Shown here piece by piece: positions 1 to 8,206 of a stretch of DNA of 64,000 nucleotides. Under the pieces are notes generated by a model. That model searched no databases, was not told the DNA's origin, and was given only the letters and a program-made list of their open reading frames with translations. Made by a program: the position numbers and the translations under genes. Position 1 is the first letter of the stretch. Every line of letters begins with the position of its first letter. Source of the stretch: Bradyrhizobium elkanii USDA 76 (GTDB lineage Bacteria > Pseudomonadota > Alphaproteobacteria > Rhizobiales > Xanthobacteraceae); the NCBI RefSeq assembly GCF_023278185.1, contig NZ_CP066356.1:2596001-2660000 (forward strand), written 5' to 3'.

Positions 1-47
1 CGCCCGCGAATCCGCTATGATGTCTTGAACGAAATGGGGAGCTCGGG

Positions 48-1058
48 ATGAAGACCGTCAAGAATCGCAAGCGCGCCGCACTGGGCATGGCTGGCGCAAT
101 CGCGCTGTCGGCGACGCCGCAAGCCGCGTTCGCCGACGAAGGCGGCATCAGCTTCTGGCTGCCTGGCAATTTCGGCAGTCTCGCCGCGGTGCCGGGAACG
201 CCGGGCTGGTCGTGGGCGACGGTCTACTACCATACCGAGGTCTCCTCTGCCGCCGGGGCACGCTTTCCGCGCGGTGGGCGCATCGATCTCGGCATCGGCG
301 GGCAGGGCGATCTGGCGATCTTCGGACCTACCTATACTTTCGCGGTGCCGGGCCTCGGCGCGGTCGGCTCGGTCAGCCTGCTCGGCTTCGGCGGGCGCAA
401 CAATGCCTCGGTCGCGGCGTCCCTGACCGGGCCGCTGGGCAACACGATCAACCTGTCGCGCTCCGAGGCGCTGACCGATATCGGCGACGTCATTCCGCAA
501 GTCACGTTGAAGTGGAACAAGGGGGTCAACAACATCATGGTCTATGCGACCGGCGACGTCCCGGTCGGGGCCTATGATCCGGTGCGCCTTGCCAATATCG
601 GCATCGGACATGGTGCGATGGATTTTGGCGGCGGCTACACCTATTTCGACCCGCACAGCGGCAACGAATTCTCCGGCGTTGTCGGCTTCACCTACAACTT
701 CAAGAATCCCGACACCCAATACCAGAGCGGCGTCGACTTCCATTTCGACTGGGGCGCGTCGCACTTCTTCACGCCGAACGTCCAGCTCGGCCTCGTCGGT
801 TACGTGATGCAGCAAATCTCCGACGACACCGGCCCGGGCGCCACGCTTGGAGGCTTCCGCTCGCGCATTGCCGGCGTCGGACCGCAGGTCGGCTTCATGT
901 TCCCGGTGGGCGACATGCAAGGCTATCTCAACATCAAGGGCTACAAGGAGTTCGCGGCCGAGAACCGTCCCGAAGGCTGGAACACCTGGGTCACCTTCGC
1001 GATCTCGCCGGCGCCACCCGCGCCGGCCTCGGCGAAGCCGATCGTGCGCAAATATTAG
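48..1058 (+). CDS. Outer-membrane beta-barrel protein, MetA-pathway phenol degradation family
   Basis: The product is 336 aa with a classical signal peptide (positive MKTVKNRKR, hydrophobic stretch, likely cleavage after AAFA near residue 30). The mature N-terminus EGGISFWLPGNFGSLAAVPG and the alternating Gly/aromatic pattern fit the SphA/MetA-pathway family of outer-membrane proteins, found beside aromatic and hydrocarbon degradation genes. A role in uptake of hydrophobic substrates is inferred from the family and from the dioxygenase operon a few kb away. The ATG follows a GGGGAG ribosome site. The gene is followed after 21 bp by the cyclase gene on the same strand. Confidence 0.8.
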   Translation: MKTVKNRKRAALGMAGAIALSATPQAAFADEGGISFWLPGNFGSLAAVPGTPGWSWATVYYHTEVSSAAGARFPRGGRIDLGIGGQGDLAIFGPTYTFAVPGLGAVGSVSLLGFGGRNNASVAASLTGPLGNTINLSRSEALTDIGDVIPQVTLKWNKGVNNIMVYATGDVPVGAYDPVRLANIGIGHGAMDFGGGYTYFDPHSGNEFSGVVGFTYNFKNPDTQYQSGVDFHFDWGASHFFTPNVQLGLVGYVMQQISDDTGPGATLGGFRSRIAGVGPQVGFMFPVGDMQGYLNIKGYKEFAAENRPEGWNTWVTFAISPAPPAPASAKPIVRKY

Positions 1059-1079
1059 CGGAGGCGAACGACGAGCTCG

Positions 1080-3182
1080 ATGAGTGATGCGCGCGAGGCC
1101 GGCCGGGGGCCGGTTCGTATCGGCTTCCGCACCTCGATCGTCACGGTGGTCATCGCCGCGGTGCTGGTGGTCGGACTGACGCTGGTCTATCTCAGCTTCA
1201 GGCGGGTCTCGTCGATCACGCAGATGGCTGCGAGCACCTTCATCGACAAGGTAGGCCAGATCGGCGCCGATCGCATCGACGCGCAGTTCAAGAATGTGCG
1301 CGACAGCCTCGAGATCCTGGCAGGAATACCGGCCATCCAGGAGGCCGACGTCGCCGACAATGTCAGGCTCTACGCCCTGCTGGCCTCGATGCTGCGCAAC
1401 AATCCGCAGATCTTCAATCTCTATGTCGGATATGAAGACGGCTCCTTCCTGGAGATGGACGTCATCGATCGCGCCAAGCCGCAATTCCGCACGGCGCTGA
1501 ATGTCGCCCCCGACGCCGTCTACCGCGTCGTCGTCATTGCCCGCTCCGGCGCGGCCACCGCGGCGCCGGTGACGCTGTTCCTGTCGGAAAACCTGACTCA
1601 GGTCGCGAAGGTGGCGGGGCCGCACAGCTACGACCCGCGGCAGCGTCCCTGGTATGTCGACGCCTTCAAGGATCGCAAGACGCTGCTCACCGGGCCCTAC
1701 GTGTTCTACGCGACCGGGGAGCCCGGTTACACGCTGCGCACGCCGCTTGGGGAGGGCCGCCGCGGGGTGGTGGCCGCCGACCTGCTGCTCAATCGCCTCG
1801 AGGAGATGCTGAGCCGGCAAAAGCTCGGAAAATCCGGGCTGGCCTTCCTGTTCAACGACGCCGACCGCATCGTCGGCCATCCCGAGATGCGCGAGCTGAT
1901 GACGGAACGCAGCGACGCATTGCCCCGGATCGATGCCATCAAGCTTCCCGGCCTGTCCGCGGCGATCCAGTCCTGGCGCAGCGACGGGCTCGCCCAGCAG
2001 TTCTTCACCGACGCCGACGGACGGACCCTTGTCGCGGCCTTTCACCGCATCGAGACGGCCGGTGCGGCCAACATCCACCTCGCGGTGGTCGCCCCGCTCG
2101 ACGAGTTTTTTGCCAAGATCATCTCGGAGCGGCGCGCGCTGTTCGCCATCGCGCTCGGCTTTGTGATCGCGATGCTGCCGTTCGCGTTCTGGCTCGGCTC
2201 GCTGCTCGCCCGGTCGCTGCGCGAGCTGGCGCGGCAGACCGACGAGATCCAGCGCTTTCAGCTCGCCGACCGGCCGCGGATGCAATCGGCCATCGACGAG
2301 ATCGATGAACTGGGGCGCTCGGTGTTTACGATGCGCACCGTCGTACGCAACTTCTCAAGGTTCATTCCGCAGCCGATCGTCCGTCAGCTGATGCAGTCCG
2401 GAGCCTCGCTGCAGCTCGGCGGCATCAGGCGCGAGGTCACGGTTCTCTTCACCGACGTCGCCGACTTCACTGCGAAGACCGAGAAGGCGGACCCGTCACA
2501 GGTCATGATCTTCACCTCGCGTTATTTCGCCGCGATGTCGGAGGCGATCATGAAACACCATGGCACCATCGACAAGTTCATCGGCGATGCGGTGATGGCG
2601 CTGTGGAATGCGCCGGACGAGGACCCCGACCACGTCGTTCATGCCTGCGAGGCCGTGTTGGACTGCATTCACCGCAACGCCGAGCTCAACCGGGCGTTCC
2701 GGAGCGAAGGCTGGCCGGCCTATGGCACGCGGTTCGGCCTGCATCTCGGCGATGCCGTGGTCGGCAATGTCGGCTCCGCCGCCCGCATGAGCTACACCGC
2801 GCTCGGCGCCACCATCAATCTGGCCTCGCGTCTCGAAGGCCTCAACAAGAACTACGGCACGCAGGTCCTGGTGAGCGCAGCCGTCAGGGCGCGTGCCGAA
2901 CACAGATTTGCGTTCCGCAGCGTCGACCAGATCCGGCCGAAGGGCTTTGCCGACGCCATCACGGTCTACGAGCTGTGCGGCGAACGCGGCGATTCGGAGC
3001 TGGCGTTCTGCGCGCGCTGGGAAGACGTCTACAGTTCGATCCGGTACGCGGAGCCCGCCGCGGCGGTGCTGCGCATCGCCGATTTCCTGGTCGAGTACCC
3101 CTGGGATTGTGTCGCGCAATACCATGCCGAACGACTGCGCAATGCCGCTCAGCAGCCGCTGCTTGATCTACCCGTGCCCTGA
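1080..3182 (+). CDS. Membrane-bound class III adenylate/guanylate cyclase with Cache-like sensor
   Basis: The 700-aa protein has a transmembrane helix at about residues 18-40, a periplasmic Cache-like region (about 45-340, including a DPRQRPWY segment typical of dCache sensors), a second helix near 355-378 with a HAMP-like linker, and a C-terminal class III cyclase domain (about 450-640). Metal-binding Asp459 (FTDVADF) and Asp503 (IGDAVMALW) are present. So are the DKFIGD lysine and the NLASRLE segment carrying the Asn and Arg that stabilise the transition state, so the enzyme should be active. It probably makes cAMP in response to a small periplasmic ligand. Substrate choice between ATP and GTP cannot be settled by eye. 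Confidence 0.9.
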   Translation: MSDAREAGRGPVRIGFRTSIVTVVIAAVLVVGLTLVYLSFRRVSSITQMAASTFIDKVGQIGADRIDAQFKNVRDSLEILAGIPAIQEADVADNVRLYALLASMLRNNPQIFNLYVGYEDGSFLEMDVIDRAKPQFRTALNVAPDAVYRVVVIARSGAATAAPVTLFLSENLTQVAKVAGPHSYDPRQRPWYVDAFKDRKTLLTGPYVFYATGEPGYTLRTPLGEGRRGVVAADLLLNRLEEMLSRQKLGKSGLAFLFNDADRIVGHPEMRELMTERSDALPRIDAIKLPGLSAAIQSWRSDGLAQQFFTDADGRTLVAAFHRIETAGAANIHLAVVAPLDEFFAKIISERRALFAIALGFVIAMLPFAFWLGSLLARSLRELARQTDEIQRFQLADRPRMQSAIDEIDELGRSVFTMRTVVRNFSRFIPQPIVRQLMQSGASLQLGGIRREVTVLFTDVADFTAKTEKADPSQVMIFTSRYFAAMSEAIMKHHGTIDKFIGDAVMALWNAPDEDPDHVVHACEAVLDCIHRNAELNRAFRSEGWPAYGTRFGLHLGDAVVGNVGSAARMSYTALGATINLASRLEGLNKNYGTQVLVSAAVRARAEHRFAFRSVDQIRPKGFADAITVYELCGERGDSELAFCARWEDVYSSIRYAEPAAAVLRIADFLVEYPWDCVAQYHAERLRNAAQQPLLDLPVP

Positions 3183-3319
3183 GATGCAGGGTGAGGAATT
3201 TTGATCCGACCCTCGAGCTCTCGACGGTCCAAGTCGCTTCGGTCATCGATCGGGACCCTGCGATCCGCCGATGCGATCGCTTCAGCCGCCCCGCAAATGC
3301 GGGAGCGCAACGCCGGTGG

Positions 3320-3601
3320 CTAGGCCGCCATCAGTTGCTGAAGCGCAACAGCCTGCTCACGGGTCTGGAATGCGATGGCGGTGTGGGTAAAGCCCGACGA
3401 GGCCTGGGTCTGCGCGATGTGATTGAGCACCTCAGTGCCCTTGACCACGTGAAGATCCATTCCCGGGCCGGCCGGGAAAATCCCCAGAACGACGTCGTAG
3501 GCCTCGACGATGGCCTTCAAGGCGCCGCCCTTGTCTTCCGACGCGTCGATAAAGATACGAACATCCGCGGCGATACTACGAAGTTCGTCAAAGTCGATCA
3601 C
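3320..3601 (-). CDS. Small hypothetical protein, 93 aa
   Basis: I do not recognise this protein. It is soluble-looking with no signal peptide or membrane segment. It starts with GTG, supported by a GGGAG ribosome site eight bases upstream. The composition is normal for the genome and it contains no runs typical of a shadow frame. It stands alone between the cyclase gene (opposite strand) and an intergenic repeat. A palindrome CCCGC-AAAT-GCGGG at 3290-3303 lies just past its stop and could end its transcript, though no T-tract follows. Confidence 0.6.
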   Translation of the reverse strand: MIDFDELRSIAADVRIFIDASEDKGGALKAIVEAYDVVLGIFPAGPGMDLHVVKGTEVLNHIAQTQASSGFTHTAIAFQTREQAVALQQLMAA

Positions 3602-3695
3602 TGGAAGTCTCCCATACGCAACTCACTGGTCGATCCTAGCTACAACTTGCTTACTGAAACATAAATTACGCGGGTTCCTCACCGGACAAGTGTCG

Positions 3696-3801
3696 CTAGA
3701 GCGTTTTCGAGCGAAGTGGATACCGCTTCGCGTGAAGAAAACGCGTCAAAACAAGAATCTAGAGCCCCGTTCCGATTCCATCGGAACGGGAAAAGCTCTA
3801 G
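3696..3801. repeat. Two-hairpin intergenic repeat, probable Bradyrhizobium-type dispersed element
   Basis: This 106-bp segment begins CTAGAGCG and ends GCTCTAG. It holds two stem-loops: GCGTTTTC/GAAAACGC at 3701-3743, with an inner GCGAAG/CTTCGC pair, and an 11-bp stem CCCGTTCCGAT/ATCGGAACGGG at 3766-3790. From memory, such sequences occur many times in Bradyrhizobium intergenic regions; that recollection is unchecked. The second hairpin may act as the transcription terminator of the MarR gene, whose TAG stop lies inside the repeat's last bases. Confidence 0.6.
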
Positions 3802-4391
3802 GCGCCGGTCGGCGGTCTCCGCTTCGTGATGCGCTTGACCGGCGCATGGGCCGGCACGGCATTCGAGGTCTGGTCGGCCATGTGGGGAATGCGGTGCTCG
3901 ATATGCGCCACGACGCGGAAGAAGCCGTCCAGCGCCTTGGCGTCGAGGCCGGCCGTGAGGTTGCTGTGCCGGCGCAGGATTTCATCCAGACTGCGGTCGA
4001 GCAGCGCGACGCCCTGCGATGTCAGCCGGATCTCGGTCCGGTTCCGGGCGCTGCCTCGCACCGGCGTCAGCTCGATCAGGCCCTTTTTCTTCAGCGAGGT
4101 CGTCTCGCGGCTGACGACGGCCTTGTCCAGTTGCGCGTTGGTCCAGATGTCGTAGGCGCTTGCCGGTTCGTGCTCCCTGAGAAAGGACAGCACCCGCCAT
4201 TCCGCGAGCGACACGCCATAGGCCTGCGGGAAGAAGGCATTGGCGTTGGCGCGCAGCTTCGCGACCAGGCTGGACAGCACCGTGGGCACGTAGCGCTCGA
4301 AATCAATCACCAGTTCCGAGCGCGCATCCTCTTGCGCGGCGCGGCGCGGGGCAGGGGTCTTGGTACGACTTGTGGCGGTGCGACTGCTCAT
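3798..4391 (-). CDS. MarR family transcriptional regulator
   Basis: The 197-aa protein has a central winged-helix MarR domain (about residues 45-150), including SLAEWRVLSFLREHEPASAYDI, the recognition region KAVVSRETTSLKKKGLIELTPV and the wing. The N-terminus is basic and probably disordered. The ATG at 4391 overlaps the MFS stop (ATGA), so it is the last gene of the dioxygenase operon. MarR proteins in aromatic operons are usually repressors released by an aromatic acid. The perfect palindrome in the operon promoter (8079-8098) is the obvious binding site, which implies autoregulation. An in-frame ATG at 4670 would read through the MFS gene and is not used. Confidence 0.9.
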   Translation of the reverse strand: MSSRTATSRTKTPAPRRAAQEDARSELVIDFERYVPTVLSSLVAKLRANANAFFPQAYGVSLAEWRVLSFLREHEPASAYDIWTNAQLDKAVVSRETTSLKKKGLIELTPVRGSARNRTEIRLTSQGVALLDRSLDEILRRHSNLTAGLDAKALDGFFRVVAHIEHRIPHMADQTSNAVPAHAPVKRITKRRPPTGA

Positions 4392-5701
4392 TCTTTCACG
4401 AGTTGAGTGCGTGCGATCAAGACCAGCGTCGCCGCGACCAGGAGAACGCCTGTCACCACGAGGAATCCGATGGTGAAGCTGCCCGAGGCATCCTTGGCGC
4501 GTCCGATCACGATCGGGATCGTCGCGCCTCCGATGCTGCCGATGGTGCTGACCAGGCCGATCGCGCCCGGCGCGCTCTGCCGCGACATGTAGGACTGCGG
4601 AATGGTCCAGAACACGGCCTGCGTACCATAGACACCGACATTGGCAACCATGAATCCGATGATGATCCAAACCGGCGATGTTGAAAAGGCCGCTATTGCG
4701 AAGCCGGCCGCTGCGATCACGAAGGTCATCGCAGCATAATAGAAGCGCTCACCGACATGGTCGGAGTGCCGCGACAGCGCGATCATGCCGATCAGGCCGG
4801 CGACGGGCGGGATCGCGGTCACGAAACCGACCTGTGAATTCGGCAGCCCGAACGATTTGATGATTTGCGGCAGCCAGGGAAACAGCGAAGCCAGACCGCA
4901 GAACAGGCCGAAATTGCACAGGCCGAACAGCAGCACCATCGGCTTGGTGATGGTCCTGAGCACGCCTTCGGCATGCACCACCCCGGTCGCCTTGGCGTCG
5001 CGCTCCAGCGCGCCGATCAGCCAGTTGCGCTGCGCCGTCGACAGCCAGCTCGCCTGCTGCGGGCGGTCGGTCAGATAGAAGATGCCGACGATCCCGAGGA
5101 TGACGGGCGGCAGCCCTTCGAGGATGAACAGCCATTTCCAGCCCGAGATGCCGAACACCCCGTTCAGCTCGAGGATGGCGCCGGAGATCAGCGAGGCGAA
5201 GATGTAGGAGATCGGCACCGCATAGTTGAACATCGCGTTGTAGCGGGCGCGGTAGCTGAACGGAAACCAGAGGCTCAGCAGCAGCATCACCCCGGGAAAT
5301 AGGCCGGACTCGGCAAAGCCGAGGAAGCCGCGGAATGCATAGAGGCTGAGCGGGCCTTGCGTGAATGCCATCAGCACCGTGGCGATGCCCCACAGGATCG
5401 CGATCCGCGTCAGCGTGACGCGGGCGCCGTATTTGCTGAGGATGAGATTGCTCGGGATCTCGAAGATCGAATAGGTGAAGTACATGATGCCGACCGCGAT
5501 GCCGAACTTCTCGGCATTGAGCCCGAGCTCCTTGTTCATCTGCAGCGCCGCAAAGGAGATGTTTCCGCGGTCGAGAATGGCGAGGAAGTACATCGCCATC
5601 ACGAACCACATCAGGCGCAGCGCGACCTTGCGGATCGTGCTGCGCTCGATCTCCGGATCGGCGGTCGCTATCGCCGCCTTGTCCATCACGACTTCGGTCA
5701 T
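4388..5701 (-). CDS. MFS transporter, anion:cation symporter (ACS) type
   Basis: The 437-aa inner-membrane protein has about 12 hydrophobic helices. Family features include the N-terminal LDRGNISFAALQMNKELGL, the GIMYFTYSIFEIPSNLILSKYGAR segment and the GFAESGLFPGVMLLLSLWFP helix, all typical of the ACS family that imports phthalate, tartrate, glucarate and related organic anions. It lies 37 bp after the ferredoxin gene and overlaps marR, so it is the likely importer of the aromatic acid oxidised by the dioxygenase. The substrate itself is not visible in the sequence. Confidence 0.88.
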   Translation of the reverse strand: MTEVVMDKAAIATADPEIERSTIRKVALRLMWFVMAMYFLAILDRGNISFAALQMNKELGLNAEKFGIAVGIMYFTYSIFEIPSNLILSKYGARVTLTRIAILWGIATVLMAFTQGPLSLYAFRGFLGFAESGLFPGVMLLLSLWFPFSYRARYNAMFNYAVPISYIFASLISGAILELNGVFGISGWKWLFILEGLPPVILGIVGIFYLTDRPQQASWLSTAQRNWLIGALERDAKATGVVHAEGVLRTITKPMVLLFGLCNFGLFCGLASLFPWLPQIIKSFGLPNSQVGFVTAIPPVAGLIGMIALSRHSDHVGERFYYAAMTFVIAAAGFAIAAFSTSPVWIIIGFMVANVGVYGTQAVFWTIPQSYMSRQSAPGAIGLVSTIGSIGGATIPIVIGRAKDASGSFTIGFLVVTGVLLVAATLVLIARTQLVKE

Positions 5702-5738
5702 CCCTGTTTCCCCCGATTCTTGATTTTTGATGGTCGTC

Positions 5739-6065
5739 CTATGCGGGCAGGCAGACTTCGAGCCTGTCGCCCGCCACGCGTACCGGATAGGTCCGGATGT
5801 CGATCTCGACCGGATTGGTCAGCGCCTCGCCGGTGCGGATATCGAAGCGGCCCATGTGCAGCGGGCATTCGATCTCGCAGCCCTCCAGAATGCCGTCGGA
5901 CAGCAGCGCCTCCGCATGGGTGCAGATGTTGCTCGTGGCGTAGTACTCATTGCCGACGCGATAGAGCGCGACGTGGTGGCGGCCGATTTCGATGCCGTAC
6001 GGCTCGCCCTCGTTCAACGCGCTGAGTGCGGCCGCTTCGTGCCAGGTCCCCTGATCATCTGTCAT
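5739..6065 (-). CDS. Rieske [2Fe-2S] ferredoxin of ring-hydroxylating dioxygenase
   Basis: The 108-aa protein is the size of stand-alone dioxygenase ferredoxins (BphF/CarAc type). Cluster ligands are Cys48-x-His50 (CTHAEALL) and Cys67-x2-His70 (CPLHMGRF). It should pass electrons from an NAD(P)H reductase to the Rieske centre of the alpha subunit. The ATG at 6065 follows GAGAGGG; the upstream in-frame TTG at 6077 has no good site. It begins 8 bp after the beta-subunit gene. No matching reductase gene is present anywhere in the window. Confidence 0.9.
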   Translation of the reverse strand: MTDDQGTWHEAAALSALNEGEPYGIEIGRHHVALYRVGNEYYATSNICTHAEALLSDGILEGCEIECPLHMGRFDIRTGEALTNPVEIDIRTYPVRVAGDRLEVCLPA

Positions 6066-6073
6066 GTGCCCTC

Positions 6074-6589
6074 TCAAATGCTGTAGAAATCGAGCACGGT
6101 CGGGACGCGGTCGTTGACCAGCGTGATGACCTTGCGCGCGATCTTCCAGGTCTCGCCGTCACGCCGCAGCGTGTGCTCGTAGCGCCCGTGCCGCAGATGC
6201 TCCTTGGCTACGCGCGGGTCGTAGACGTGGACCGAGAACACCGAGTGGCAGGTGATCTGTTCGGGCCCGGTTTCGGACGCTTCCAGGTTCGAGATCTGGT
6301 GCACGGTGCGCGGCAGCGGCAGCGCGGTGATCGATTTGCGCGACTCGATTCTTGCGATCCGCTCTTCCAGCCCGCGCCGCGCATCGTGGTAGAGCAGCGA
6401 GACCTGCGTGTCGGGATCATTGGTGGTGGTGTACTCGTCGAGCCATCCCGGCACCCAATAGACCGCATCCTCGCTGTACATCGCGACCCAATCGGCCCAT
6501 TCGCCGGTATCGAGCAGGCGGGCCTCGCGGAAGATGGTTGCGGCCGCGACCGCGTGGGCATCGGTTTGCCTGATTGCGCTGGCAGCCAT
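6074..6589 (-). CDS. Ring-hydroxylating dioxygenase beta subunit
   Basis: The 171-aa protein belongs to the SnoaL-like/NTF2-fold small subunits of aromatic dioxygenases. It shows the signature EARLLDTGEWADWVAMYSED followed by VYWVPGW, and ends with the usual ARKVITLVNDRVPTVLDFYSI strand. The subunit has no catalytic residues and shapes the alpha3beta3 hexamer. The ATG at 6589 shares one base with the alpha-subunit stop (TGATG), so translation is coupled. A longer in-frame start at 6691 would lie inside the alpha gene and is rejected. Confidence 0.92.
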   Translation of the reverse strand: MAASAIRQTDAHAVAAATIFREARLLDTGEWADWVAMYSEDAVYWVPGWLDEYTTTNDPDTQVSLLYHDARRGLEERIARIESRKSITALPLPRTVHQISNLEASETGPEQITCHSVFSVHVYDPRVAKEHLRHGRYEHTLRRDGETWKIARKVITLVNDRVPTVLDFYSI

Positions 6590-7962
6590 CACGCCGTCTC
6601 CCCGGCGGCGTGCTGCAACAGCCTGCGCCACTCGCGATAGCCGGGATGGAAGTTCGTCTCGCCGCCGAAGCTGGTGGGGCCGAACGACCATTCGGAAGGG
6701 GTTATGCCGAGCTCGCGCGTGTGTGCGCTCTCGCCGTGGCCGACCTCCGCGACGCCGCGCAGATAACCTTGCGTGGGCGCGGCGGTGGTCGCCTCGTAGC
6801 CGGTCTGGCAGAACTCATACATGACGTTGTCGTCCGAGCTTGCCAGCCCGGAGGCATTGAAGAAGTCTTCGTAGTTGCGAATGCGAAGCGTGCGCGCCGC
6901 GGCGCTTTCGCCGACCGGAGCAAGGCAATGCGACACCATCTCGGTCTTGTCGGGCGCCAGCGGCCGCCAGGTGCGCACCTGCGCCGACAGGATGTCGATG
7001 ACCTGCAGGTTCGGAAAAATCGTGAGGTTGCGTTGCCGAAGCATCCACTTGGCGCGCGTGCTGCCGACGCGCTGCCGCACGGCGTCGAGACGCGCCGGGT
7101 CCATGCCGAGCGGCCGGCCATAGAGCTGCGTGTGCTTGATCGACCAGTTGACGGCGTGGCCGTAATCGAAGCTGAAGCTGCCTTGCCCTTCCTGCTCGCC
7201 TTCCGGCTCGACGGTGAATCCGGCATCCGGTCCGGCGCTGGCATTGCGCTTCTTCAGGATATCGACGTAGGAGCTGTGCGTGGTCGCGAAGTGATAATAG
7301 TCGAGACCGTTCTCGAACTGCAGCTTCCAGTTTGCATCGAACGTGTAGGTGCTGGCGCCCGGCACGAACTCGACCTCGCCGCTGTCGCTCTGATCGATGA
7401 TGAGGTCGAGGAACGCGCGGGTGTCGCCGAGAAATTCCTCCAGCGGCGGAACGTCGGCCGAGAGGCTTGCGAACAGGAATCCGCGATACGAACCCAGCCG
7501 CGCGACCGGAAGAAGGTCGTGATTGCTGTTCGAGAACGACGCCGGATATTGCCCGCTCGCTTCCTCCGTCACCGAAATGTTGCGGCCGCCCGAATCGTAG
7601 GCCCAGCCGTGATAGCGGCAGACATGGAATTTCTGCCGGCCCTGCTTGAACGGACAGACGATCGTTCCGCGATGCCGGCAGGTGTTGAGGAAGGCGCCGA
7701 CTTTGCCCTCAGTGCTCCGCATCACCAGAATGGGGTGGCGGCCGATATGGGTGGTGACGAAGTCGTTGGGCCGGGCGATCTGGGATTCCAGGCCGATGAA
7801 ATTCCACGTGGCCTCGAAGATATGCCGGAGTTCGGCGTCGAACACCGCGGGATCGGTGAAGATCCGGCGATCGACTTCGAAGATGCGTTCGCCGGGGCGG
7901 TCGTCGATGAGCCGGGAAATCTCGCTCAGCCTTGCCGCGTGGGTCTGCGAAGCAGCGTTCAT
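6589..7962 (-). CDS. Rieske aromatic ring-hydroxylating dioxygenase alpha subunit, benzoate/anthranilate-like
   Basis: The 457-aa catalytic subunit has the Rieske ligands Cys95/His97 (CRHRG) and Cys115/His118 (CRYHGW), and mononuclear iron ligands His224 and His229 in DYYHFATTHSSYVD. The segment STYTFDANWKLQFENG resembles BenA/XylX/AntA-type group II enzymes, suggesting a substituted benzoate or similar aromatic acid; the exact substrate is unknown. The ATG at 7962 follows GGGAGGACG. It is the first gene of a five-gene operon (alpha, beta, ferredoxin, MFS, MarR). Group II enzymes usually use a fused reductase, so the separate ferredoxin here is atypical. Confidence 0.92.
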   Translation of the reverse strand: MNAASQTHAARLSEISRLIDDRPGERIFEVDRRIFTDPAVFDAELRHIFEATWNFIGLESQIARPNDFVTTHIGRHPILVMRSTEGKVGAFLNTCRHRGTIVCPFKQGRQKFHVCRYHGWAYDSGGRNISVTEEASGQYPASFSNSNHDLLPVARLGSYRGFLFASLSADVPPLEEFLGDTRAFLDLIIDQSDSGEVEFVPGASTYTFDANWKLQFENGLDYYHFATTHSSYVDILKKRNASAGPDAGFTVEPEGEQEGQGSFSFDYGHAVNWSIKHTQLYGRPLGMDPARLDAVRQRVGSTRAKWMLRQRNLTIFPNLQVIDILSAQVRTWRPLAPDKTEMVSHCLAPVGESAAARTLRIRNYEDFFNASGLASSDDNVMYEFCQTGYEATTAAPTQGYLRGVAEVGHGESAHTRELGITPSEWSFGPTSFGGETNFHPGYREWRRLLQHAAGETA

Positions 7963-8075
7963 AACGTCCTCCCTTCGACTAACCGCCGGCCGTGCAAAGT
8001 CGCCGCAGAGCCGCATCACGGCTCGCGTCTTCTCACGGCGGGAACAGCCGGCTTGATCGCCAATCTTGGAATGAC

Positions 8076-8104
8076 TCTATAGTTGTCATGACAACTATGG
8101 TCAA
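8076..8104 (-). promoter_or_regulatory. Sigma-70-type promoter with palindromic operator in its spacer
   Basis: Read on the minus strand there is TTGACC (8104-8099), a 17-bp spacer and TATAGA (8081-8076), close to the housekeeping consensus. A perfect 20-bp palindrome, ATAGTTGTCATGACAACTAT, fills the spacer and overlaps the -10 box at 8079-8098. Its sequence and size are typical of MarR operators. Transcription would begin near 8069 and leave an untranslated leader of about 107 nt before the dioxygenase alpha gene. A bound dimer would block RNA polymerase directly. Confidence 0.85.
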
Positions 8105-8206
8105 GCCGATTGGTTGATCGGAAGCTGGAGCCGGACGCAACGGATACGGCTCGCGCGTCGGACTACAGCGAGGAATGAGCAGACCGCTTGGCGTGGAGCG
8201 GCGCGT

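Noticed and set aside
15..2285. 756-residue open frame on the minus strand opposite the porin-like and cyclase genes
   Set aside because: It is rich in Arg, Asp and Gln with no domain pattern, and lies antisense to two genes with clear motifs; typical of high-GC shadow frames.
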